The notes: generated from the letters alone by a model not told the origin. Counted from the first letter of the stretch, positions 52,721 to 63,609 are shown. The stretch: DNA of 64,000 nt from Symbiodinium natans (GCA_905221605.1 CAJNDS010002845.1:782713-846712); one strand, 5' to 3'. Program-made: numbers and translations.

Positions 52721-53161
52721 GCATGCGCGTAGCAGAAACCAGTCCCCGCACGTGATCTATGTAGTTTCTTTCCGCTGTGCGCGTCCTTTGTCTTCCGCTT
52801 GTGTGCTGCTTACTGTTGGCGATAGCTCCTGCTGCTGCTCTGTGCGACTTAGTCGCTTGTCTTGTTTTTTTCGTTTGTGTGTGTGCGTGCTAATCGCTAT
52901 GTCGATCGGATCCGTGAGTGTCAGGCGTCGAAGCCATGTAAGGAGAGCGGGAGAGGGAAGCGGTAAACCCTGAAAGAGAGAGCCCAGAGCCATGGATGTC
53001 CCCAACGGCCCGGAGTGGCACTTTTTGAGGGAGCAGACATCTCCTGTCGTATAGAGTATAGAGTATAGAGCATCCCCAGTGCCCTGCTCTGTTTTTCATG
53101 CCCATGTCTCCTGGTTTTCAATGGTTTTCTGGTCATTTCTGTTAGCGGCATTCTACTACAG

Positions 53162-53847
53162 TCCGCAAAACCCCGAGCTGTACGGAAAGCTTAGGAAAGA
53201 AGCATTCCAATGCATTGTGGAATGGCGGCAGATAGTTGTATGCAAGACTTATGGGCCTTGCAAAATTCGGAATTGGGCTGCACCAACAAAAAAGCCCCTG
53301 CGCTTGCAAAGGAGATGACCCTGGTTCCCGCCAAGATCAGCAAGGTTGGGACTGCAAGCTGAAGAATGTGAGGGCGTGGGGCGGTCCAGGAATGGCCTTG
53401 CTTGGTGGTAATATATAAGACAGCCATTACATGCTCAGCTGTTGGATTCCTTGCAACATTCAAATTACGAACAAGTATTCTATGCCCTACGGAACTAGCA
53501 GGCACTCAAAAACAACCTGGCCAACCCTTTTAAGCTCAAACTCCAACAGCAGCTCCAATGGATCACAGCGGAACGGTGCGATTTCAGAGGCCATTCGGCG
53601 CGCAGGGCGCATGGCACAGGCCTGGCAGACCCTCCGGGAGCTCGTGTTTGTGTCATGACGTAGCGTGACTCTCGTATCTGAAGCATCAGACAGCGTGGCT
53701 GTGCACGTGCCATCGGCGCAGTTTGCAAGGACACCTGTGCATCGGCAGACCCAAGTATGTAAAAGTATGTACTTGTTATTCGAGAACAGCAAAGGCTTTG
53801 AGATGTACTTCCAATCGGAGCTGTTGCATGCTCTGAAGGACTGCTGA
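53162..53847 (+). pseudogene. Multi-exon gene with frameshift and in-frame TGA
   Basis: Exon from 53162 after ggcattctactacag: PQNPELYGKLRKEAFQCIV. Exon 53312-53344 after gcgcttgcaaag: EMTLVPAKISK, donor AAG|GTTGGG. The next exon after cggaactagcag joins in phase: ALKNNLANPFKLKLQQQLQW. Near 53580 the protein-like reading moves to another frame: EAIRRAGRMAQAWQTLREL VFVS, then TGA at 53656-53658, and the same frame goes on SVTLVSEASDSVAVHVPSAQ and SKGFEMYFQSELLHALKDC to the final stop at 53847. The frame change plus internal stop indicate decay, or uncorrected sequence errors. Confidence 0.5.
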
Positions 53848-54024
53848 CGTACTCCATCGAGGGGTTTTTCGAGCTGTCAGCTGCTGCGTTGAAGAACTGA
53901 CAAATCGCAACGTCAGGATCGACACCCCCCCATGCAAAGCACAGGTGCCAAAGTACTCGTGCCCCGTGCTTTGCTTTTGCTCATAAGAACCCGAAACCCG
54001 AACCCTTCGGGTGGCAAAAAAAAA

Positions 54025-54062
54025 AATCCCTAAACTCCTAAACCCTAAGTCCCAAGCCCTAA
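54025..54062 (+). repeat. Degenerate telomere-type C-strand units
   Basis: ccctaaac(t)cctaaaccctaag-type sequence directly upstream of the first coiled-coil exon. Confidence 0.6.
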
Positions 54063-54102
54063 GCTCGCTCTCCTTGAAAGGAGGGGGAGCTCTTGCCCGC
54101 AG

Positions 54103-57100
54103 GCAGCCATGGAAGAGGCAGAAGCCAAGAAGGCCAACATGACCCAAGCAAAAGAGGTGGCGGCCCAGAAGGCTCCCGCCAAGGTTTGTTTTTTTTGTTT
54201 TATGCTATTTCATATTGTTTTTGTACTATTTTTAGATTATTTTATACTATTTCATATTATTGTATTACTATTTTTATATTCTTTTTTATACTACTTGCTG
54301 CTATTTTATACTCACATCTGTGCGGGGCTCTCGTACGACCCCTTTCCTCCTGAGGCCACCGCGGCTTCGGAGTTGCAAGCCACGAGTTCCCAGGCACTCG
54401 AAGAGGCAGCACAGAAGAGGCCCCCAGCCATCCGGAAAGCCCATCAATGGGGGTTTACGATGTGAGGGGGTATTTTCTTGGGGTCCTGATGATAGGGGGA
54501 AGGAACACCCTGGGGCTGCTGGGCATTGGCATGGCATTCAGGTTGGCGAGCTCCAGGGTTTCGACTGTTTCTCCTGTTCTGGGTGCTTGTGCTCCTGCAC
54601 TGAAGGTTCAAGGGCGAATCCGTTTTGAGCATTTTGCGCCAGGGAAGAGGCGCAGAAGAAGAAGGCGGCGGCTGAGCAGGCATGGCACAGCATGGCACCG
54701 CAAAAAGCGCAGATTCTTGAATGCTACAGGCTCACGGTCCACGGTGGCACAGCCTGGAAGTGTCAAAAAGTATAGAATATGTGTCAAATGGTAGAAATGA
54801 TTTGAAATGGAGGATTCCTGTAGTTGCACCCTTGGGAAGCACAGGTGGCTTGATATGCTATGACAAATTAGACTCGACGGAGTGGATTGAGATGGGTTTT
54901 GTACACACAACAGCTCAAGCCTTCAACCTTTTGAAGCTTCGGCAGCACGGCTGTGCTTTTAGTAGAAGCTTAGCATCGAGTTGTGACAAGCCAAATGAGC
55001 AAGGTCCTTCACAGCCGGATTCCAGAGGGGAAGACAAGATGTCACTGTCTGAGAACTTTGAAAACAGGTCCCCCACTAACCGGTTCCACGTTGCGTGCCA
55101 ATGTGTGCCATATAGTCATTAACAGAAGGCCAGTACGGGGTGTGGGAAAAGTGTGGGTTTGACATTCTAGGGAGCCGGGGAAGCCTTACGTAAGGGCGCC
55201 ATCTCCCCAATTCCCCTTTCAGCATGGCCTACATAAGTGGCAACTGTAATACCGGAAACGGACGCTGACCTCCTGTGTACTCTGTGTGCGCTCTACGTGC
55301 CTTTTGGGCTTCTTTGTAGCGTGCTCTTTATGGAGATCTCCTGAGCCTGCTTGCATTCATGGAGCGATGCAAGATTGGGTAGGCCCCCCTTGGGCCCTTG
55401 GGAGATCTTGTAGTTTCCCTTATACTGGGTTTCATAGGATCACATGATATTTTTCAGAGGGCTGCCGAAGTCGTGCTCCCGACAGGCCATCCTCGACGAA
55501 GGCAAGGCAAACGAAGCGCTCGACAGATCGGTCAAAGCAACCATGGCGACTTGGCAGCCTGTCTGGGTGCAGAGAATGCACAGCCGCCAGAGCCTTTGCA
55601 TCCATCAGCCTGGCCCGAGAAGTTCCAAGTAAATCTGTTCGACAACAGCACATTTCCTCCTGTATCGATTTCTGCTGGGGCTGGAGTAGCATGGCCTGTC
55701 AATGCACGGTGGTTGTGGAGATGGAGGGTTCCGGACCTGAAACCCCCGAAGCTCTGCAGCTCATTGCAGAGCGTTTCCGCCCCAGCCAAACAGACGACCC
55801 TGAACGCCGAAAACCCTCAGGCGAAGGAGGCGGCCCTCACACAAAAGGAGAACGAGTCTGGCTCTCAGCTGGGTTTGCCCTTGATCGCTTGATCCTTCCA
55901 GGGCCTCAAGGCTCGGGTAGGCCCACCACTTCGGTTTCACACTGTGGTTGAGACAACCACTGCATCGTGGCTATATGACGTGACAAGCCACCACAAACTC
56001 TGTGAATTGGCGTCGGTGCTCAGGTACCGCGAGTTCAAAGAAGTCGTGGCCAAGGAGCATTTCAGGGTGTGTGGTTGTCCATGGATCATGTGGATCATTT
56101 GCTGGGCCCTAGAAGGCACTAGCAACTTCGCCAAACCGACATTCCAAGCAACAGACCCTGTATGACTAGTCTTACCAGAGAGGCATCAGGCACAGGAAGG
56201 GCTCAGCTGCCACTGCAGACTCCCTCTGTCACCACCCCCCCCCCCCCCCCCCCCCGCGCCCTACAGAAAATCCAAGAGCTGGCCGACCAGAAGATGGCAG
56301 CTGCCCAACAGCCCTTTGCCTCTTCAGCTTGGACTCTGTTCTGAGAATTTCTGCTGCGGAGATTGAGGGTAAACACGGCATACATATGTAAAAAGGTAGA
56401 AAGAAGTAGATAAATAAGATATATATATATATATATATACATATATGGTACCCCCCCCCCCAGTGACCTACCCTTTTTCGCCTTGTCTCAAGTCACCCAG
56501 CTGCACTGCAAGCAAACTCGGTGTGCAATATAGCGTATTTCCTAGGGCGTAGACTAAAATACAACTAAATCGCATATACGGGACAGTAGAAAAACCAAAA
56601 ATGCCAAAACCAAAAAAACCAAAAAACCAAAAATACCAAAAATACCAAAAAAAACCAATTTTCCGGGACTCTCAGGAAATCCCTATGAGGCTTCTCCAAG
56701 AGTCCCGGAAAATTGGTGTTTTTGGTATTTTTTGTTTTTTTGGTTTTGTTTTTTTTTGGTTTTTTTGGTTTTTTTGGTTTTTTTGGTTTTGGTGTTTTTG
56801 GTTTTTTGGTTTTGGTATTTTGGCTTTTTGGTTCGCCTTCACGGTCACGAGGCAACAACTACGCATTTTTAAGTGTGCTTATGCTAATTGTGCTTTTCAG
56901 AAATAGTATACAAGTGGTCTTTCTAGTGCTTCAGAACTATTTGTTTCGTTATTATGTAAGTAGAGCCGCTAGTGTTTAGTGCATCTTTTGGTTTGGTTGT
57001 ACTCAAGTGTAGTAGACCTTATTCAGCCATTACTTGGTGCTCTGGTAGCTCAATTCGCATGGATAACATTTGCCTGGTAAGTGCGATTAATTATCTAGAA

Positions 57101-60100
57101 GCAGCATTTGCAATACTTGTCTTGAGAAAAAGCATTTGTTGCTTGGAATTGTTTGCTTAAAAAGTGACGCCTACTCGTCCAGGAATACCCCAAAACCCTA
57201 TAATCCAAACTTTACCAGAGATTCTCCTGAAAAGCTTGCGCTTTTGGATGTTTTTATGTATTTGTGAATTTGCTTGTGTATGGCCTTCACTAAGTACTTT
57301 TCTAGAATTCTTGTGCATTTTTTAAGCCTGATTGTGCAAGTTGTGTTTTTCAAGCATAGTATATATGTGGTCTTTATTGAATACTTCAGACATCTTTGTT
57401 TCATCGTTATGTAAGTAGAACCGCTTCTATTTCCATTATTGTGCATTTTTAAGCTTGCTCATGCAAATTGTGCTTTTCAGACATAGTATATAAGTGGTCT
57501 TTAGTGAATACTTCAGCAATCTTTGTCTCAGTGTTATGTAGGTAGAACCGTTTCCATTTCCGCAAGTGTTATTTCGTATTTGGTTGAGTATGGTCCTTTA
57601 AATAGTATTCACTTGAGTCAAATTGGGCTATTTGCTTAAGAATTCCTCTAGTAGTTAAATTCGCATAGAATGAATACTTCAAAAAATTGTTTCATGAATA
57701 TGTAAACATAAGGTGTTTCATTTGACTTTGCAGATAGTACTTCAATACTACTTTGCCTGGTATAAACACAACTGTTTCAATGCATTAGTTGCTCAACAAA
57801 GCACTATTTGCCCTTTAAAACCACACTTTGCCATATTTTGGTTGAATATGGTGCTTCTTTCGTATTTTGGTTGAGTATGGTCCTTTAAATGGTACTCACT
57901 TGAGTCAAATTGGACTATTTGCTGAATAATTACTCTAGTAGCTAAATTCGAATAAAATGATTATTTCAAAAATAAAAACGATTCATGAATATGTAAACAT
58001 AAGGTATTTCAGTGGACTTTTCAGAGAGCATACTTTGCCTAGTACAGACACAATTGTATAAATACAGTATTTGCACTTTAAACGCACACTTTGCCATTTT
58101 TTGGTTGAGAATGGTGTTTATTTCGTATCTTGGTTGAGTATGAACCAAGAAAAATGTTTCACTATTTGATTAATCCTTTGCCTCGTACAAACACAATTGT
58201 ATAAATAAATTAGTTGCTCAACAAAACATTAATTGCCCTTGAAAGGCACAATTTGCATAGAAAAACACTGATCTAAACATCTATATATGGTTATACATGG
58301 TTATAGATATTTTTGTATTTTCCAAATCCAAGCTGCTGCGCGACTTGAGGCTTTAGTGTTAACCGCAAGGGATGGCGTGGCCGCGTGTAAGGCGTAAGTC
58401 CTTGGTTCAGGCCCTTTCAGGCTTGTCCGTTTCAGCCAGTTCAGCCTTGCGGGCTTCTTGTTTTGCTCTGTTTGTCGATGCAGGCAGTTAGAGTGAGTGG
58501 GATGCTCGTAGTGTTCCCACTTGGCAGTCCGTTTGTGGATGTGTTGGCGAGGTTTGTTTGAGCCGTCAATGTCTCGGAGAGAGAAGACGCAAGCAACTGC
58601 AGGTTGGATCAGCTTCGGGAAGAGCTCGACACAATGAATGACGAGGCGTCCCGGAGTCCCTGTCAGCCTCTTCGAAACAGAGCCCTGTTAGACGCTGCTC
58701 TTGTGGCTAAACCCGGCAGCAAAGCCAGCCCTCCTCCCCAGACCAACCGCTTGAAGACCGAAGCCGCTGCTAAGGCAGGTCCGCGTTAAGAGTCAAGGGG
58801 GGGGCGGGGGGGGAGGGTTCCCCAGGTTTTCATCCAGAGGTTGCAAGGTTTCAAGGAAGATCCAGTACCTCTTCCGGTCGATGCACCCTCACTTTTCAAA
58901 GTTCGACTTCATAGCGAACACCCACACACACACTCTCTCCGCCTGACGGGTGTTGAGGCTCTTGCAAGAAGTGCAAAGCAGGGAGAAGGGCGGGGGGTGG
59001 GGGGGTAGTGGGATTTTGACATCTGGGGAAGCGCAGCTTGAAGCCTGATCGCATTCTACGCATGCGCTTCCTATACGCCTGCTCTCTGCCTCTCTCTGCC
59101 AGGGCGGTATGTCGGAGAAGGCGTCGGAGCACGCTCAGGCTGCGGAGGCCGAAATGGACGAAGCAGCGGCATGGCAGAACGGATGAAAGCTGCAACAAAA
59201 ATCACGATGAAGACGAATCGAACGGGCTTCACGGGCAGTAGGGCCCGGATTTGAGACCAAGCATGAGGATACCAGATTATCGAATCCAATGTTAGCTTCA
59301 GAGTAACTTAAAGGTGTGCCCAGCAACCAGCCAGAAATAGCCATATCACAGGTTTATCCGAAATCCGGGAGCACGGCTTTACTGAGTCACAATGAGTTCA
59401 GGAGGCCTGTGTTCAACGTGTTCCTGCTGTCTCTGCTGTCTCCTGGCCTCACTTCCTGAGGACGAGAAGGCCACTCAGGCGCAAGCGGTTGCTGAGAAGG
59501 CCCAGAACGATTTTATCTCCGCCAAGGCCTGGAGGGGTGTTGTTTGCTGACATTGCTGAGCAAGCATAATATTGTATATACAAACCCCTATATATGTCCT
59601 ACCATCAGCCCCCATGTCACATGGACCATCAGGGTAGAAGCCAACTCTTCCCCTGGCTTCCTTTCGCGCATTTTTGCGTCGTTTCTTCGCTCTTGCTGTT
59701 CAGATGCTGGCTCGAACCTGGGGCCATGGCCACCCGCGAGAGAAACGGCTTGCATTTGGTTCAAACACCGAGACTGGCATGAGGCGAGTTTCTACAGTTT
59801 AAACGGGGGTGCTCAGCCTTTGCCACATGAGGCCGTCCTGCCGTCCTGGAGGTAAAGTCCTCTGGCGTGATGTGTTTTTGGCATGCCGCCTTGCTGCTTC
59901 GTTTGACCACCGTCGCCGGGACGTTCCCTCTCGGCTCGCTGTACAGCACGGGGCTGCGGGCTCTAGCACATAGGTCTAAAACCGGTGCAGACTACGACCT
60001 GGACCTCCTGGAAAGGCTTCTGTCATCCAAGGCCGATGCCTGCTGCGATCTCCCCACCATGCGCAAGATGCGCAGGGATTTCGATAGCTCTGATTTCCAC

Positions 60101-62664
60101 GACTGGTCCGGAGTGCCGGACGTCCGCCGTGCGTCAGACCAACTGACCTATTTCCTTGCGCTAGAATTGGTTTCGAACTCGGAGGCTGGCTCTGCTGCGC
60201 TTCAGAAGTGGGTGAAGTCACAGAAGATCCACATTGTAAATTCACTGGAATGGCCTGATGGGCATGACCGGGCTTATGATGGGTGTCCTGGTGTCTTCGC
60301 CATGGTTTCCCTGTGCATGGCAGAGAGCCTGATAGTAAAGCTATTGCCTGTAGCGTCTGCGGACGCTCATTGGACAACTTGGGCGTCCACAATGCGAGAG
60401 ATATTGCAGTTGTTTGTGCCTGTCGGCCAATTGATCCGAAGGCATGTGAGAAGCACAAGTTATGATCCAGCTTCACCGCTGCATGAAGCCATGTTGTATT
60501 GGCATGCCAGAGCTCGCCGACGGCTTGGCATTCTGCATGTCTCCTTCAGCGAGCCCTGGTACCCCAAGCCAGGAAAGTTGCGGCTTTGGCTACGCCTTGG
60601 GGACATGTTGCGGACGTTCATCTCTGCAGGTCGTCCTGCGCAGGTCCCCGTGGGTCGGACACCAGCCACGCTTCCGGACCAGCTGCAAATCATCACGCAA
60701 AGAAACACCTTTGGACAGACTGGCGGAATGGGCCTGGGATCCTCATCTCATGCCCAGAGGAGCGCCCTCGGAGACCTCGTGCAGGCCCTGCGCGCGGTGC
60801 GGCGGCGGTTCTCCTCACGTGAGGAGCTGCCAAAGGAGTTGGAAACCATGTGGTGGCCAATCAAGGGCTCTGCTATTGCCATGCTCAGGCATGGCGCGTG
60901 GCACGGAAACCTCGCCAAAGGCAAAGTGGACATCGTTGACATTGACATGGACTTCTCCATCCTCGTCGGGTCACCAGCCTTGTGGTTCAAAATCTGTGTC
61001 TTTCTCACCGACTTCCTGATCTCCAAAGGTTGGGAAGGCTGCTCACACCACACTTTCGGCTGGTATTTGTCGGGACATGGTCCGGAAGGGACTGCCTGGA
61101 ATGTGCCTTCGCCAAACCAAACCACAATGGATGGTAGGGGAGCTTCCCTACTCACCTGCGCCAAGCTTCACCCTTCTTCGAACGCATGGGTTCAGTTTGA
61201 GCTTCTCTGGAATAAGGTCATGCAGCTCGTTCAACCTGGTAAGGCTGGGCAAGAAGACTGTGACGCATGCGCAGGCAGGACCCCGGACGTCAACAACGGC
61301 TGCGACAATTTCCCGAAGGGGCCAGAAGTATGGCTTAGAAAACTCTTCTGGCTGAAGGAAAAGGTTCGCCAGCACATGTTGACTGGCTTGCCAAGCCAGT
61401 TGCATGGCTTCGTTGTCACAACCAATGTAGTGTGCGAGATTGGTTCAAACCGTTGCTTCCTGGCCGGCACATATCCGCACCAGTGTTGGTCAGGTGGCAT
61501 CCCTCTTGGCTGCATCTATCCGCAAAAGCGCTGTGGAGCTTACAACGTGTCGGTGGCCTGTGCCAGGTGCAACAGGCATGAGATCAAGTGGTTCAACCAC
61601 GGAAAGTATTGGGCCCGCCATCCAAGCCGGCCCTGCCTGGCTCTGCCAATGATCTTCGGAAGATCCGAACACTCTGTGTCTCGTGGGCTGTACCATGATC
61701 GCAATTGGGTCGACGGCCGAAATCTGCTCCTGCATCAGGATGGCATCACAGATGAGGATGTTCAGGTGCTCGAGACCACCTCCCAAATGCTCCGGTCACG
61801 GGGCTTCGACACTTTTGGCCCAGAAGACAGGGCCGAATGTGCTCCTGCTGTAGACGGTCGCAGAAGTAGCATTCTCGTCATCGATGCCGATGCATGCTTG
61901 CCTGACTGCAACTACTCATTCCAATCTGGAGAAACAGGGTCCGAGGGCTACCGAGGCTACTGATGTTGACCACAACGGACGAAGCGGCGACATTGAGACC
62001 ACTTGCAATAAGTCGCCAGGTCATCTTGATCGAGGAGTCACATGTTTCGGGTATCCTCTGCCTGTAAACCCTTGACCGGCACATCCAGCTTGAGAGATGA
62101 CCCATCCGGAACGAGAGTTGATATACGTTCCACTTTGCCCCAAGGGTAAGATCAGCACAACAGAGCTTCAACAACTCTTTTGGCAATGCTGCCCCCAGGC
62201 CGAGGCGGACACAGCTGCACAGAACCTGAGCCCTTGTTGGGTGGTGTTGGGTGGGGCGGAGGTTTTTCTAGAGCTCAAGGGGGGGGGGGGGGGGGGTGCT
62301 CTTTCCGGTATTGCCAGAGTCCGCTTGCAACTTAAGCTTTAACAATCTCTTTCAACATGCGGCAGGGGGGTTTAAGTTGACCTAGCCCTCCCCGATCTGA
62401 GGATGTATTTCGAGGCGAACGCCGAGCTCGAGAAGAAGACGGATATGCATCAGATGGTGTCTTGCCCTTCCCTTGTGCCCTTCCCCGGATGTTGTGCATC
62501 GGTGGTTTCATACGGGTTCCTTCAGCGACGTTGCCCAGCATCCTCTTGCATGGTAAGAACGGCCGCGCAGGGCTCGGGTGTGAAAAGTCCAGGTGGAGAT
62601 GGTTCGAACAAAGACAGACGACTTCTACAAGGCATTGGACCAGATGACCACGAGCACCCTTGAC
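54103..62664 (+). CDS. Ala/Glu/Lys-rich coiled-coil gene with many small exons
   Basis: Exon 1, 54103-54183, with ATG at 54109: MEEAEAKKANMTQAKEVAA, donor AAG|GTTTGT. Exon 2, 54355-54461, after ctttcctcctgag: SELQATSSQALEEAAQKRP. Exon 3 from 54643 after cattttgcgccag: EEAQKKKAAAEQAWHSM. These three join in phase. Later exons of the same style: about 55786 (QTTLNAENPQAKEAALTQKE), 56022-56066 (YREFKEVVAKEHFR), 56267 after a C-run (KIQELADQKMAAAQQ), 58603 (LDQLREELDTMNDEAS), 59103 (SEKASEHAQAAEAEMDEAAA), 59461 (EDEKATQAQAVAEKAQNDF), 62402-62456 (MYFEANAELEKKTDMHQM) and 62593 (VEMVRTKTDDFYKALDQMT); the last two join in phase. Probably a long alpha-helical structural protein. Grouping into one gene is inference from composition and strand. 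Confidence 0.58.
54721..55122 (+). CDS. Open frame within presumed intron of coiled-coil gene
   Basis: A 133-codon plus frame reading GGLICYDKLDSTEWIEMGFV then LLKLRQHGCAFSRSLASSCD. It may be an additional exon, an unrelated insertion or chance. No splice sites fixed. Confidence 0.27.
   Translation: MLQAHGPRWHSLEVSKSIEYVSNGRNDLKWRIPVVAPLGSTGGLICYDKLDSTEWIEMGFVHTTAQAFNLLKLRQHGCAFSRSLASSCDKPNEQGPSQPDSRGEDKMSLSENFENRSPTNRFHVACQCVPYSH
56236..56255 (+). repeat. Poly-C tract before exon
   Basis: A C-run of about 20 bases ends 11 nt before the ctacag acceptor of the exon at 56267. Confidence 0.9.
56590..56825. repeat. Long imperfect palindrome (foldback element)
   Basis: 56655-56672 (ccaattttccgggactct) is the exact reverse complement of 56699-56716, with a 26-nt loop. 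The arms extend outward as ccaaaaa repeats on the left and ttttggt repeats on the right to about 56593 and 56825. It could form a large hairpin. No coding capacity beyond Phe/Gly or Lys/Pro low complexity. Confidence 0.85.
56860..58335. repeat. AT-rich island of diverged repeats
   Basis: At least three copies of a roughly 100-bp unit containing attgtgcttttcaga, atagtatataagtggtcttt and ttatgtaagtagaaccg (around 56885, 57335 and 57465). A second unit with ttggttgagtatggtcc, cacttgagtcaaattgg and catgaatatgtaaacataag recurs near 57580 and 57870, spaced about 287 bp, and partly near 58130. No genes. The island lies between coiled-coil exons and starts just after the palindrome. Confidence 0.85.
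59870..61963 (+). CDS. LicD/fukutin-like nucleotidyltransferase-fold protein, intronless
   Basis: The only long intact gene: 697 codons from ATG at 59870 to TGA at 61961-61963. The frame is open upstream to a TGA at 59828, but no earlier ATG exists. The N-terminus (MCFWHAALLLRLTTVAG) looks like a signal peptide or anchor. Residues 333-342 read GSAIAMLRHG and residues 353-361 VDIVDIDMD. The order G-S/T-x-x-x-x-R-H-G followed by an Asp-x-Asp-x-Asp cluster (D357, D359, D361) is the pattern of LicD/fukutin-family phospho-sugar or phosphocholine transferases, where the aspartates bind metal. Cys-rich stretches follow (CDACAGRTPDVNNGCDN; CGAYNVSVACARC). It is longer than typical LicD proteins, with about 330 extra N-terminal residues. 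The family call is tentative; coding status is near certain. It lies between coiled-coil exons on the same strand. Confidence 0.85.
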   Translation: MCFWHAALLLRLTTVAGTFPLGSLYSTGLRALAHRSKTGADYDLDLLERLLSSKADACCDLPTMRKMRRDFDSSDFHDWSGVPDVRRASDQLTYFLALELVSNSEAGSAALQKWVKSQKIHIVNSLEWPDGHDRAYDGCPGVFAMVSLCMAESLIVKLLPVASADAHWTTWASTMREILQLFVPVGQLIRRHVRSTSYDPASPLHEAMLYWHARARRRLGILHVSFSEPWYPKPGKLRLWLRLGDMLRTFISAGRPAQVPVGRTPATLPDQLQIITQRNTFGQTGGMGLGSSSHAQRSALGDLVQALRAVRRRFSSREELPKELETMWWPIKGSAIAMLRHGAWHGNLAKGKVDIVDIDMDFSILVGSPALWFKICVFLTDFLISKGWEGCSHHTFGWYLSGHGPEGTAWNVPSPNQTTMDGRGASLLTCAKLHPSSNAWVQFELLWNKVMQLVQPGKAGQEDCDACAGRTPDVNNGCDNFPKGPEVWLRKLFWLKEKVRQHMLTGLPSQLHGFVVTTNVVCEIGSNRCFLAGTYPHQCWSGGIPLGCIYPQKRCGAYNVSVACARCNRHEIKWFNHGKYWARHPSRPCLALPMIFGRSEHSVSRGLYHDRNWVDGRNLLLHQDGITDEDVQVLETTSQMLRSRGFDTFGPEDRAECAPAVDGRRSSILVIDADACLPDCNYSFQSGETGSEGYRGY
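62278..62298 (+). repeat. G-run
   Basis: About 20 G; a further G-run lies at 62761-62778. Potential quadruplex sequences. Confidence 0.85.
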
Positions 62665-63079
62665 CGAAATTGCAGGGCCGCTTCAAGTCGGGGGCACACG
62701 CGATGATGTGTTGAGCGCCTGGTCTTCAGGGCTTCAGGGCTTTAGCAGTGCGCATATTGGGGGAAGGGGGGGGGGGGGCGGGCTGGGGAAAGGGGGTGGC
62801 GTTGAGCTTAGGTCTTGGATCCCCAGACAGATCCAAGTGCCGATTCTTGTAGAGCCCTCGCACCAACGCCCTTCTCCGAGGTCCCACAGTTGTTCGCACC
62901 AAAAAACATCGACAGCCTCCCGAGAACATGGGGGTTCTTAGGGGCTTCTTAGGGTGAATAGGGGCCAAGTTGACAGTTATTCGTGTCCTGACACTCCTAC
63001 TTGGCCCTCAAAAAGCTGCATGCTGCGCTATAAGAAAGGGATGTGGAATAACTTCCTTACATAAGAGCATGTAAGGCAT

Positions 63080-63150
63080 GGAAGCTACGCTGAAGCAGCA
63101 GAAGGAGAGCGGCTCGAACGACACAAAGCCGGCATATGCAGCTGGCCGTA
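63080..63150 (+). CDS. Possible further coiled-coil exon
   Basis: Two frames look helical: MEATLKQQKESGSNDTKPA and SYAEAAEGERLERHKAG. Either could extend the coiled-coil gene. No boundary secured. Confidence 0.28.
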
Positions 63151-63234
63151 TATGGGGGTGCAGGCATGTAGGACATGTAGGACTCACTACAGTGACCGGT
63201 GGTTTTTGACAATAGGGAGCCGGGTCTAGTCCTT

Positions 63235-63480
63235 GCTACAGTGCTACAGATGCTGTTGTCACTTTTGCTGCTGTTGCTTGGTGTTGCTTGGTGTGGCTTT
63301 TTGTTGGTGTCGGTGTTGGTGTTGTGGCAGTTCTGGTTGTTTTGATTGTGGTTGTTGTGGTTGCTTTGATTGTGGTGGAGGTGGTGGCGGTGGTGGTGGT
63401 GGTTATTGTGGTGGCGGTGGTGGTGGCGGTGGTGGTGGTGTTTTTTGCCATTGTTGATGCTGTTGCTGCTGTTGCCGCCA
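63235..63480 (+). repeat. GTT/GTG trinucleotide repeat
   Basis: Long run of tgttgct, ggtggtggt and related triplets; all frames on both strands are open but low in complexity (Val/Cys/Trp on plus, Thr/Asn/His on minus). Confidence 0.9.
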
Positions 63481-63609
63481 TTACGGTTTTTTGCCGTCGT
63501 TGCCGTTGCTTCAGTTGCTCGTGGTGCTTTTGTTGTTGACGGCGTGTTATTCGCCCATGGTTTGCAACCTGTGGTCTGTTTCATGCGGTTCCGCCTGTTC
63601 ATCTAAGGA

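Noticed and set aside
63235-63540. Val/Cys-rich and Thr/Asn/His-rich frames, up to 181 codons
   Set aside because: All six frames are open because of the GTT/GTG repeat; low complexity and no splice or start context.
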